From Oxytricha trifallax (lineage: Eukaryota; Ciliophora; Spirotrichea; Sporadotrichida; Oxytrichidae): a DNA stretch of 64,000 bases. Made by a program: the position numbers and the translations under genes. Location: assembly GCA_000711775.1 (NCBI GenBank), contig ARYC01017484.1, positions 62,001-126,000 on the forward strand, read 5' to 3'. Positions 22,689 through 32,884 of this stretch are shown piece after piece. The notes below the pieces were generated by a model that saw nothing but the letters and a program-made list of their open reading frames with translations, did no database searches and was not told the DNA's origin. Position 1 is the first letter of the stretch. Each line of letters begins with the position of its first letter.

Positions 22689-22916
22689 ATAATTATCTTA
22701 TTCTTCGTCCCTCATCAAAGAACTCGCAGATTATTTCGAATAGTGACTTCTCGATCTATCTCTGCTGTTGCTTATTCTTTAATTATTGTTATTTGAAGTT
22801 TTACTACTTTTCCTCTTATCATCTTATTATTGATAGGCTTCATTCACCATTTTCATAGCCTAGTCTTTATCAAAATTACTTGATTGTTTGCTTATGCTTT
22901 TCTGTGGCTTTTTCAT
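22614..22916 (-). CDS. Small basic S/Q/N-rich protein or gene tail
   Basis: The frame starts at ATG 22916 (MKKPQKSISKQSSNFDKDQA), is rich in S, K, N and Q (RISNSRDRSRSHYSKQSASS), and ends at TGA 22614. It is open upstream of the ATG for about 15 codons, so it could be the last segment of a longer, possibly scrambled gene. It lies close behind the NEK kinase 3' end on the same strand. Confidence 0.5.
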
Positions 22917-23173
22917 ATTTTAGAAATTGTTTTTACTTGTGCCCTTTTTTAAAATAATAATAAAAATAAAACTAAATTAATATAACTTCAAGTCTACTAT
23001 GTTTTATGAATTAAAGTAATAATCAAAATTTATTGATAATTAAATTATCAAACTTATACAATCAAACAAGTGTATATTAAAACTTCGATGCCAGTAGTTG
23101 TTTGAATTAGAACACTTTAAAGTGCCTTATATATCTACGCTTAATTTATATATAGTAAGGGATGAATTCATAA

Positions 23174-25345
23174 TCATAACACATATCTGTTCTGTGGGTT
23201 GTATTATTGTCTGCGGTGGGATGGCTCCAAGACGCTGTTCACATTGCTTCTGTCAACATAACCGTTGTTATTGTTGTATTGATACTTGTTGTTATTCCAT
23301 AAAAAAATTATTGGCAAAAATGCGAACTCTATTAAAAATTTATAGCATCAAATTAATTAAGAGTAATATTGTTATACATAGGAGGCTTTTAAGCATGAGT
23401 AGGCATGCCAGCATGATTATTTCCACCATATATTTGATTGAGAACTCTTTGGTTAGTTGGTGGAGCAATGTTTGATTAGTTCACTACATCAGGTGCTTTG
23501 TATCTGTTCTACCCTGATGCCAAGATAGCGGCTCCTCTGTTTTACAAATAACTCTTATCATTAATCTTTGGCAGTCTGACATTGTTGTTTTCTTTTTCTT
23601 CAACGTAACCTTTTGCCTAGTTTTTCATTCTGTACTGGTAGTATAGAGGATTGTTATTTTTAGTGTGGATGTCTCTTGCTGGGTCAGCAGATCTGGCTTC
23701 ATCTCTTTCCTTGATAGGAGCAAGACCTCTAAGACCATCATATGCATTAGAGGGCTTAGCACTTTGTAAGTTTTCTCTAATGGCGCCTAAAGGTTGTCCG
23801 ATTCTTCCTGGTTCGGAGCTGTTCCTCTTGAGTTATACTGGATTTGAGTTATATTAAGGCTTTGGCAGTCTTTCAGTGATCTATCCAAGATTTCTAGGAA
23901 CCTTGATAGTACCAATCAACCCTTCCTTCGATTCTTCAATAATTGACTCCATTCTTTAGAGTGTAGCTGAGAGATGATTTTAAGTGCCAGTCATTTACAA
24001 AATTTACGCACATGTTGGTCTTTAAGATGGATTTTATAAGAGAAGACATTTGATCATAGCGACTAAATCTTACGAGTAAGTTGCTGGAATAGGTGGGTAA
24101 ATTCCTTTGCAGATTTTCTAACAAAGGGCATTCATGTCTTGTGCTCTGAAAGGAGGATTCAAAGCACACATTTCATATAAAACACAACCCACGCTCCAAA
24201 TATCACTCTTTGAATCGTAAGGTTTATCTTTCCAAACCTCTGGAGAAGCATAATAAGGAGTACCAGTTTATGTTTGTAACATGCCTCTCTTAGCAACTTT
24301 GGAAACATTTAAATCTCCAAGTTTCAAGCAACCATCCTTTGTGAGGAACAAGTTTGCACATTTGATATCACGATGAACAATCTTCAATTCGTGGAGTGCC
24401 TGAAGACCTCTGATGATCTGGATGAAAATATGCCATACTTCTTTCTCTGGCATATATTTTCCTTACTTCTTGAATGAGACGATCTTGTTATAGAGATCTC
24501 CACCATCAGCATATTCCATGAGGGGGGGGAAGTTTTCTGCCCCAAAATTTTATATGCACCCAAGGAGGGAAGTTTCCTGCCCCCAAAAAGGTAGTTTCCT
24601 GCCCCCTTCGGAAGTTTCCTGCCCCATACATAAAAATATGTAATTTTTATAATTTTCAAAGAATCTTTATCATCAATTATGATATAGTTTATTTTTAAAT
24701 TTAGCTTCAAATATCATTTCTACCTTGATAATCAATTTAAAATTTAATGAAAATTACATTAATTAATTAAAAAAAAACACTTATTTTAGCCTTGTCAGTA
24801 ATATATAATTTGATAAAGAATAATTATGTACCTTGAAAATTATATAATAATAAATGTTGTATAGTACATGGTTATGGTTATTGAAATTGAAATTAATTTG
24901 TTTCTATTAAATTTATTGCAAAAATATAAAATTTAATGTTGGGGGCAGGAAACTTCCCCCCCTTCCATGATAATGCAGAGAGTTGACGTAGCATCTTCAT
25001 AAAATGACTCTTTGTATGAAATAATGTTTATATTCCTAAATGAAATCATTAATGAAATTGCAAAGCAAAGAATTTTTCATACTGGATAGAGGCAAGAATT
25101 CTAACTTCGTTAAGGGCATTTTACTTCTCCTTTTCTGATAGACCCATCATTTTTACCTATAAATTTGTTAATTTACCATTGAATAATTTTTACCTTTTTG
25201 AGAGCATATTCTTTCCCATCTGATAATCTCTTGGCTTTAAATACAGTACTGAAAGCACCCTCCCCTATAAATTGAAAAATTCAGTATGATGCTTAAGAAT
25301 TGAGTAAAAATTACCGAGTTTGTTAAGTATTTGAAAATTGTTCAT
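23174..25345 (-). CDS. NEK-family Ser/Thr protein kinase
   Basis: ATG at 25345 gives [20 protein letters not shown], with glycine loop GEGAFSTV. Then come the lysine motif YALKKVKM, the hinge [15 protein letters not shown], the catalytic loop [26 protein letters not shown] in place of DFG, the [11 protein letters not shown] activation segment and [19 protein letters not shown]. The end of the kinase domain is NPSQRPTCAQIL. NEK kinases control cilia and the cell cycle, and ciliates have many. Three GT-AG introns of about 40-50 nt lie in the 5' part. The long tail is basic and S/N/Q-rich ([37 protein letters not shown]). A 441-bp MITE (24522-24962) sits between IIME and YADGG and must be removed for a kinase to be made. 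The stop at 23174 needs one more insert near 23.3 kb. Confidence 0.92.
24522..24962. mobile_element. Poly-G/AAGTTTCC MITE, copy 2, inside NEK kinase CDS
   Basis: The ends GGGGGGGGAAGTTTTCTGCC and GGCAGGAAACTTCCCCCCC are inverted repeats. Extra copies of GGAAGTTTCCTGCCCC lie just inside the left end. Perfect 8-bp direct repeats TTCCATGA (24514-24521 and 24963-24970) flank it as a target-site duplication. The element has no ORF. Removing it with one repeat gives ATT ATC ATG GAA TAT GCT GAT, the kinase hinge region, in frame. Confidence 0.95.
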
Positions 25346-25436
25346 TTTTTGAAATAGTTTATTGTTGTTGATATTTATGAATTAAATAAGTAACCTATTT
25401 TGAATCATTATGTGTAAAGTAATTTATAAATATTTT

Positions 25437-27619
25437 TATTCTAATCAATCATAGAAGTAAGAAGAGATTTTACCAGCAAATGTGAATCCTTTTAAATATC
25501 TGTACACCTTGAGATATAAGAATCCCTCTATTTTATCAAATCAAAAGATAAATTTAGATCAACTACCTTAAATTGCAAATCAAAATCCAGATGACTTCTT
25601 CCATAACTAAAATAAATATTGATTTATATAGATTAGTTTACTATATTAGAAATTTGATTAATATTTAGAAAAAGCCTCAGATCCAAATTTCTTAAAAACT
25701 AGTAGAGATTTTACTAAAAATATTTTCACTTAGAAAGTTAATTAAACAAATGGCTTCGATTAAACTTTGTTAAACACCACAAGATCTTTTGGCTTAAAGG
25801 CAAACACCTCAATGAAAAATTTAAAACAACTTAAACCATTAAATTTTGAACAAGGAAATAACACTCAAAGATCAGCAGTCTCTCAATAAAAACTCAAAAT
25901 TTAAGGTGAAGGGGAAATTTTAGGCAAATCAAAAATTGATTTTAATCAGTTAAAACTTAATTTAAATAAAATGAAATTGAACTCTCTTTAGCCTAATGAT
26001 AAACCAGGGAGTAGCAATTAGGTTTAAATTTAAACTTAGCCAATTTAAGTACATAATCACGTCGACTTTAATTCAACGTGGAGAAATAATTCTCAAACAG
26101 ATCTCCATATTAGCACAAATATAACCTAATCAAAACTTTAAAATTAAAAATTACATGAAACCTCTACTGTAGGTTTTTATACTTCAAGATTGCATAACAA
26201 TACTTCCTCACAATTAATGCAATCTCAGAGATCTATGGTTAAAGTAGAATTAAATAATTAAAACTATAAAGATTGGTCATAGGCCAATTTGTTACTATAA
26301 AATAACAAAGAATTTCATTAAGAAATGAGTTAAGATCTATAGGAATTTTAAACTTAAAGATACAATAGCAGTGTTAGAGAATTCAGCTAGTATGTTCATA
26401 AAATTTAAGATATGCCTGTAATAAGAGTTAGCAAGAAGAAAGAAAATAAAGACAATGATGATAATAGATTAGGAAGAAATTCGGCCTAAATTTTCTATGT
26501 ATACAAAATGATATTTATATTTGTTAAGATGAGTTTACGATAAAGGAATACAAAAGACATCATAGTAAAAGTAGATATACTTTAACTCAATGATAACTTA
26601 AGACATGAAACTATATTGGGAAAAGATTCCAGCTATGAAATGGTCACCAGATTCAAGAGAAGGAGCAACTTTGCTTTGCATCGAGCAGAAGATTTTCCTA
26701 TTCGGAGGACTTTCTTCTAAATTACATAAGGACACGGAAATTTTAGCCGCAAATAATTGGAGATGGCTAAAGCCTTAAGAATTCAAAGTTAGACATGCTC
26801 CAAATCCAAGATACGATTATTCAGCTGTTATTTATTTCGATCACATTATAGTATTTGGAGGATAGTAAACATATAATGCTTAAACTAAAATAAGAAATAC
26901 TCTCAATGACTTGTTGCTCTTCAATACTTGTAATTTTGTTTTACTAAATAAATTAATTTATAGAAACTTATGAGTGGGAATAAATTCACTATGGAGGCAT
27001 GTTTTTTGCAAGAAAATAGCATGTTGCAGCGATTGTATCGCATCATATGCTATTATTTGGTGGTTAAAATGAAGAAGGATAATTTGAAGGTGGTCTTTTA
27101 GCTTTAAATCTAGGGACTTTTAAATGGATGCCTTGTCCAGTAGAAGGAGAAGATCCTGGAAAATTAATTCATTAAACTTGTGTGGTTGTTGTACATCCAG
27201 AGAGAGCTCAAAAGAAATCTTTTTCTTTGTTTAAGAACCCTTCTGATATGAAATACAGACAATTTAGTAGAATTGCCCATGAAGGTGTGTATTTCTTTGG
27301 AGGTAAACGACCTGATGGATTCTCTTCAAATTAATTACACGTCTTAAGAGTAGGTTGTAAGCCTTTGTAATGGTTCCAACCAGAAATTAAGGGTAGTCCC
27401 CCCTCTGCTAGATATGGTCATACTATGAATTACTTTGAACAAATGAATTGCATAATAATTTTTGGAGGTAGAAATGACACATTATTTGAGAGGACAAGTA
27501 ATAGTTAAGGCAACTTTTTAAATGATATGTGGCTTTTGCATTTAGAAAATATGATTTGGATTCATGTCTCAAATATTGGAGATGTGCCAAGTCCAAGATA
27601 TAGCATGTAATCAGCTATA
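25437..27619 (+). CDS. Kelch gene, body (five FGG motifs, scrambled gene)
   Basis: The frame runs from the TATTCT pointer at 25437. A low-complexity region of about 370 residues is followed by Kelch repeats with the motifs IFLFGGLSSKL, IIVFGGQQTYN, MLLFGGQNEEG, VYFFGGKRPDG and IIIFGGRNDTL. It ends PSPRYSMQSAI at the pointer GTAATCAGCTATA (27607-27619), after which the DNA reaches TGA in two codons. There is no start codon. The sixth FGG motif and stop are on the inverted segment at 16055-16805, and the likely N terminus is at 15742-15999. IESs are needed at 26926 (pointer ACTT), near 26551 (pointer AACT, 11 bp), and near 25.62-25.66 and 26.50 kb. Kelch propellers bind partner proteins; N-terminally extended ones are common cytoskeletal and signalling adaptors. 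Confidence 0.9.
26926..26965. other. IES, pointer ACTT (40 bp) in Kelch body
   Basis: ACTT occurs at 26926-26929 and 26966-26969. Removal gives LLLFNTYEWEQIHYGGMFF, restoring the linker between Kelch motifs 2 and 3 and removing an in-frame TGA. Confidence 0.85.
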
Positions 27620-27842
27620 GATATCTGAATTTGATTAAGAAGACATTCAAAATTTGAAAAAGGTTAAATGAGTTAAAAATATTTAATATAAGGATTTTAA
27701 TAGGACTTGAATACAAGAATATCTTGCGATTAAATCGAATATTGAGTATAAAAAGATGCCCAAGATTTTTAATATGAATCTAAAGCAGCCTCTTATTTTA
27801 ATTGAATGAGAAGGTAGACAACATCATTCATATTTCACTTCT

Positions 27843-29072
27843 TCAAGCTTCTTCAATATCAGCAGTTTTTCTCCATTCTTTCCATTCCATGTAAGCTGAG
27901 TAGAGTTCTCCAAATTATTCTCCGTTGTTACATACTGTGTCGACTATAGCAGCGACAGCAACATAAGGATCAATATCTGAAGCTGGTCTTCTGTCTTCAA
28001 TGTAACCTTTGCCATCATCTCTTGCAGTGAATGATGGAATACGAACTGAAGCAGCTCTATCTCCAACACCTGATGAGAAATGCTCTTTTTATGAAGTTTC
28101 ATGATGTCCTGTCAATCTCTTTGAATTGTCTCCGTAGACATCCAAGTGAATCTTATGCTTCTTATTACTTAAAATAAAACATATGTTCTCAGCAAGCTTG
28201 GCGATTACTTTGTTAACATGATCCATGCCTTGAGATCCTTCTCTCATGATTTTATCTGAGAAATTGATGTGAGCACCTGCACCATTGAAATCTTTGAACA
28301 ACTTTGGTTCTAAGGTAATTGTAATGTTGAAATCTTCTGAGACTCTTGAAAGAAGATATCTTGACAACCACAAGTGATCAGCGATCTCAATACCGAGGCA
28401 AGGTCCTAAACTAGAAAAAATTTATGCATTTTTTTTATTTAGTATGAATATTTTACTTGATACTCCCATTGACCTGGCATAGTTTCGCAGTTAGTACCTG
28501 AAATCTTAATACCAGCAAACAAGCATGCTCTGTAGTGAGAATCCATGATGCTTCTACCAAAGCAATTATAAGTAATTATTGATTGATTTAAATTAAATTT
28601 TGGTTATAATTATATTGGCACCTACAGAGCAATAGTATGGACCTTGTGGACCTGGATAGCCAGACTCTGGCCATCCTAGTGGCTTAGTGGTAAACTTTGT
28701 CTTGTGCTCGAGGACTGAATACTCTTGCTCAATACCGAACCAGGGTTCATGGCTAGCTCCAGCTTCAAAGATCTTCTTTGCAAAATGTCTAAAGTTTGTG
28801 TTTGCTGGCTTAAGTGAGGTAAATTGTTCGTTGGCCCAAACAAAAGACTCGCAGAGCACAATAATGTTGCCTTCGTGTGGTCTGAATGGATCTGGGAAGT
28901 AAGCAACTGGTTTCATGATAACCTCTGAGTTGAGTGTTGAGGCTTGGTAGCATGATGAACCATCATAGTTCCAATCTGGGATGTCGCTAATTGACTTAAT
29001 TTCTTTGGTAAGAGTTCTAGCCTTTGCTCTCAAAGTGACATCAGAACCGTCGATCCAAACGTACTCAGCCAT
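27843..29072 (-). CDS. Glutamine synthetase (type II, eukaryotic)
   Basis: It makes glutamine from glutamate, ammonia and ATP, mainly in the cytosol. ATG at 29072 gives [20 protein letters not shown]. Conserved blocks in order are [93 protein letters not shown] and the C-terminal [20 protein letters not shown] with TGA at 27843. About 375 residues result, the normal length for the family. Two inserts (28409 and 28570) break the gene and are not GT-AG introns. Excision at their TA/ATA repeats restores GANNCFGRS and QVGPCLG exactly. The gene has no neighbours of related function. Confidence 0.97.
28409..28455. other. IES, pointer TA (47 bp) in glutamine synthetase
   Basis: On the coding strand CAAG-TA-AAATATT begins and CTAGTT-TA-GGACC ends the insert. 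Excision to one TA gives CAA GTA GGA CCT (Q V G P). Splicing at GT-AG would shift the frame. Confidence 0.9.
28570..28615. other. IES, pointer ATA (46 bp) in glutamine synthetase
   Basis: On the coding strand GCCA-ATA-TAATT and CTT-ATA-ATTGC bound the insert. Excision gives GCC AAT AAT TGC TTT GGT (A N N C F G), as the conserved family sequence requires. There is no GT at the 5' border. Confidence 0.9.
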
Positions 29073-29658
29073 GATAGAGCCTTTTTGTTCTAAGTGATTA
29101 AGGTTCTTGTAGAAACGGAATGATTATGCGATTTCGGACATTCTAAGGTATCACAAAATTAAAATAAGTAAAAAGAATTTAAAATTATTTATAATCTTAA
29201 TTATGTATAGTAAGAAAGATGTGAAGATAAAAAGATTATATTAACTATTATTAAGATTTAATATAAATCTTTTAACTACCTTAAGATTCTTACTTTATAA
29301 TTGAAATTTGCTTTTAAGTTTGAAAATTATAAGATTATTTAATTTTACGAAAAATTATAGAATAAATCTTGAGTCCTAATTAATTTTTAAAAAATAGAGG
29401 AAATCCTAATTTAATAATATTAAGTTTTAAATAAAATCCGCATTTTAAAATAAAATGAATCCGTAGGTAGCATCAGTTTAAAGTCATTAATTTTAAACAA
29501 AAATCTAAGACTACTCTTTCTCAAATAACCCTTTACTTCTAAAGCAAGGCGCAAGCTCAGTCTAGTATTTAAATAAAGCATAATCGACTCAGCAATTACA
29601 TTCATAGATTCTAGCAAAATCGCAAAATTAAGTTATTACTACAACACAATTCGTTTTA
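29073..29658. other. AT-rich divergent intergenic region
   Basis: This separates the glutamine synthetase start (minus) from the next plus-strand start. The 65-codon antisense ORF at 29420-29617 has no family features. No regulatory motif was assigned. Confidence 0.45.
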
Positions 29659-31798
29659 ATGAAATAGTCTAATAGATACAATAAACATCAACATCATAAT
29701 AATGGAAGTGTAGACCTCAATTTCAAGGGAAATTTGGGTTTTGATGAAGGCCATCAAGCTTCCCATAGAAGAGTCAATTCCGATAAATCTTTGAATGGTA
29801 ATTAAGTTTAAACCCGAAATATACCATAGTTTATTATTAAAGAATCAGGGTCTTTTGGGCAAGAGTAAATGAACAAAAATACATCAGGTGTTTATTAAGC
29901 CCAGGTTAATACCAATCTATAATAGCAATAAAAAATGGAGCAAAATACTTTACAAAGTCCAAAATGTTAAACAGCTGATTAATAGAAACGAAATAGTAAA
30001 CGGAGAAACATTTCTACTTTCACATAACTTGGGGTTGATTAAAAACGGACAATGAGTGTGTAAGAGGGGCAAGCCATATCTCAAAGAGCTCTTTAAGATC
30101 TTAAAAGAACTCTAGGATAGATTCTCTAATCACCAAACAGTAAGGACAAGTATAATGAAGAAACAAATCAAAATGTTTCCAACAACAAGTAAATTTAAGA
30201 ATAATTACAGATGACAGGAGGAAATGCTTAAATTTATGAAACGATAAGTGCTATAGGAGGAATTGGTTAAATGCAAAGAAAAGAAAGTGAAATGTTTTCA
30301 ATTAAAAATACTATAATGGCTTTTGATGATGACCCTTATCAATATAGCCAAGCAATTATTAGTATTTTGTTTATAAAATGATTTATTATAGTCTAATGAA
30401 GGTTCATCTCACAGAGTTGTATAACTTAAGAACTCTCAAGATAAATCTTAATAAAGCATAAAGCACCCTACAAAATAAAGCGTAACAGGAATGATGAGCC
30501 ACTTATTCTAAGCAAAAGTAGGTTTTGTGAATAAACCTAATTATGCCCCCTCAGTAAAATATGAGCCAGTAAAAGTTATTCATGAAAATAATTAAAATCA
30601 TGTATATCAGAACTTGAAAGTATCACATTTGAAACAGAGTCTTAGTCAAGCAAGTTTAGTGGGATCACAAAGATCTGTTCATCATATCTAATAAAGAAAT
30701 AGTATGATAAATAGCATAAGCTCATCTAATAACAATCATATACACTTGTTTAATGTGGTCCCGTAATAAATGAAATAAGCGAAGCAAAATAATTTCAAAT
30801 AGTCAAGATAAAGCATGGTTTTTCAAACTCCATCCAAAAAGAGCACTGATTTTCTGGAATATGATGATAATTATTAGTAAATTTCTAGTTAAAAATCTAA
30901 TTAAAAAGGAAATCAAAATCAAGACCAAGAAAACAAAAAGAAACTAATTTCACAAAAGAAACCTATCAACTTTTTAATATTTATTTTAAACTTCTAAGAC
31001 TATTATTAGAGCTTTACTTTAAGAAAGTATAAGTCAAATTCAGATCTATTGGTGGAAAAGTAAGAAAAAAGGCTGCAAAACTAATAGAAAATTAAAAATT
31101 TACAATAGAGCAAAATTCAAAACTCTGATTCAAAACGGAATCATTCTTAAGCGTAATAAAAAACCTCTCCTTTTATTGGAACCTCTCAAAAACTCCCTCA
31201 TCTATCATAGATGGAAAAGGATGAAAACAATCTTCAGAGACTTGAAGTTAAACAAATTAAACAAGAAATAAATACTTACCAACAGGTTGCTACTTCCTAT
31301 AAATATCTAAGAAAGGCTTTTGAAAATGAAAATTTGATTAACTACTTATAGAAAGATCTTGATTAAGAAGAAAAACGCATTAAAATGCTTCAAAGAAATC
31401 CAAATCTTGCACAGAAATTATACCCTTTTAACAAAAGAATGGGTATTGAATAATTTTTAAATCGAGACAAAGTTCAAGGAGACTCAGAAGAAGCAGCGAA
31501 AAATGACGATGTTCATATAAAAATTAATGAAAAATTCTTCTAATCGCAGCTTGATCCCATGGATGAAAGGGTCTAAAGTTCACTTAAATTCTTAGAGAAA
31601 AACGATTATAAAGTTGACTTCAAGAGAATTAGGCAATAGTACGAAGGCACAATGTGGAAATAGGACTTGAAATAAGCAATTGACATGAAGAAATTTGTTT
31701 AAGAAAATTTGAATAAAAATATGATGGAATAGAGATGGACTTTAAATTTAATGCGTAAAAGAGGTAAGAATCCTAAAAATCTAATGTTGATCAATTGA
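29659..31798 (+). CDS. Uncharacterised Q/N-rich protein with helical C terminus
   Basis: ATG at 29659 opens MKQSNRYNKHQHHNNGSVDL. About 450 residues of Q/N/S-rich low complexity follow, then a K/Q/E-rich predicted coiled coil (EVKQIKQEINTYQQVATSYK, KDLDQEEKRIKMLQ). A better-ordered C terminus follows (PNLAQKLYPFNKRMGIEQFL, SSLKFLEKNDYKVDFKRIRQ, LNLMRKRGKNPKNLMLIN), ending at TGA 31796. An insert lies at about 30355-30400, and a likely IES with pointer AACTT lies near 30968-30988 (giving PINFQDYYQ). No family was recognised. Confidence 0.75.
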
Positions 31799-31799
31799 A

Positions 31800-32318
31800 T
31801 TTATTATAAATTCTTAACTTAATATCTATATTGACTGGAACATTATAGATTACAGATTATTTGAAGCTTAAATTTAGGTTTGTTATAGACTATTAGACAA
31901 AGATTGAAGTTAGCTGTCAAACCTTTGATTCATTTCTAGAATTTAGTTATCTTTCAAGATTATTTACTCTTTCAACTCCTGTATAACGAATTCCATTTTA
32001 TTCAATTCTAAATTACTCTCGAGCTATTTAACTTCTAATTAATTACTGCTTTATTTTACTTCTAATTCCTTCTTAAGAGCTTAAATCTTTTGACATAGTT
32101 ATTTATTTAGCAAATCTCTCTCGTTTAATTAATTTTAATGATCCACTTCCATTTATACTTTCTCTTAATTTTGCTGTTCTTAGTTTTATATAAGATTTTA
32201 GGTGATAAAGTCATTTAATCTACTTTTCACCACTTTTAAAGCTGAATAGAGATCTAAGTATAGATAAACTTCATGATTTTGTTGTTATAATCCACTATTA
32301 TTATTGCTTACTTACTCA
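31800..32318 (-). CDS. Orphan coiled-coil segment
   Basis: The minus-strand frame is open for over 150 codons and heptad-like: ALKVVKSRLNDFITQ, LNERDLLNKQLCQKIQALKK, ELEVKQSSNQLEVKQLESNL, FVIQELKEQIILKDNQILEM. Upstream the frame meets TGA before any clear ATG. Downstream it runs into the 3' end of the neighbouring gene without its own TGA. It therefore looks like one internal segment of a gene whose ends are elsewhere, or a decayed copy. Confidence 0.5.
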
Positions 32319-32456
32319 CTAAATTAAAATAGAATTTTGATTTTAGAGATTAAGTTATTTATATATATAGACAGAAATTAATTTAAAAAAAATTATATAT
32401 TTGTAATATCTTCGATTAACCAGCTATCTAATTTTAAAGAAGGAAATAACAATTAA

Positions 32457-32708
32457 ATGTCATTAAGATGTGAGCTTGATAAAATTATTTATTTTAATGA
32501 TGAATTTTCCAATGAAATTGATTACTATACAATTCGCTACTTTTCATCTTAGTTAATAGTGGATTTTTGCATTTTGAAATTTTCTTGTTCTACATTCTAA
32601 GAATTTATTGATTAATATGATTTCAGTGATGATTGGGAAAGTGAAAGAGATTTGCTTAAAGCCTATGTTTTATTATCTAATTTATCCCTCGGTTATGATA
32701 TGCTATGA
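32457..32708 (+). CDS. Small ORF (83 aa), uncharacterised
   Basis: ATG at 32457 follows the AATTAA context typical here and opens MSLRCELDKIIYFNDEFSNE ... DFSDDWESERDLLKAYVLLS, ending at TGA 32706. It is acidic, not low complexity and not a shadow of another gene. No family was recognised. It could be a small gene or a germline-limited ORF. Confidence 0.45.
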
Positions 32709-32884
32709 TGATTTTTCATTTTTATAGGATTTTAATTTTTTAATACCAAAATAAATTAATAATCTTAATTTCTATCCGTTATCAGTCCCATCCTATTTAC
32801 AATGTATTTATTATAATGAAATTTTATAATTAATATTGTTGTGTTTGAAATAATCTGTAACTTGGCAAATAAGCTTACGGATAA

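Noticed and set aside
23098..23475. A 125-codon plus-strand ORF with several Cys pairs
   Set aside because: It lies opposite the N/Q-rich tail of the NEK kinase ([18 protein letters not shown] on the minus strand) and the adjoining insert; the cysteines come from antisense ACA/GCA codons.
24384..24710. A 108-codon antisense ORF running from kinase DNA into the MITE
   Set aside because: It spans the insertion junction; the real frame on that strand is the NEK kinase, and the extra part is MITE sequence.
28409..28455. Reading the glutamine synthetase gap as a GT-AG intron
   Set aside because: GTAAAAT...CTAG splicing shifts the frame; only the TA-to-TA join yields QVGPC.
28687..28902. Plus-strand ORF opposite glutamine synthetase
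   Set aside because: It is a shadow of a highly conserved minus-strand gene.
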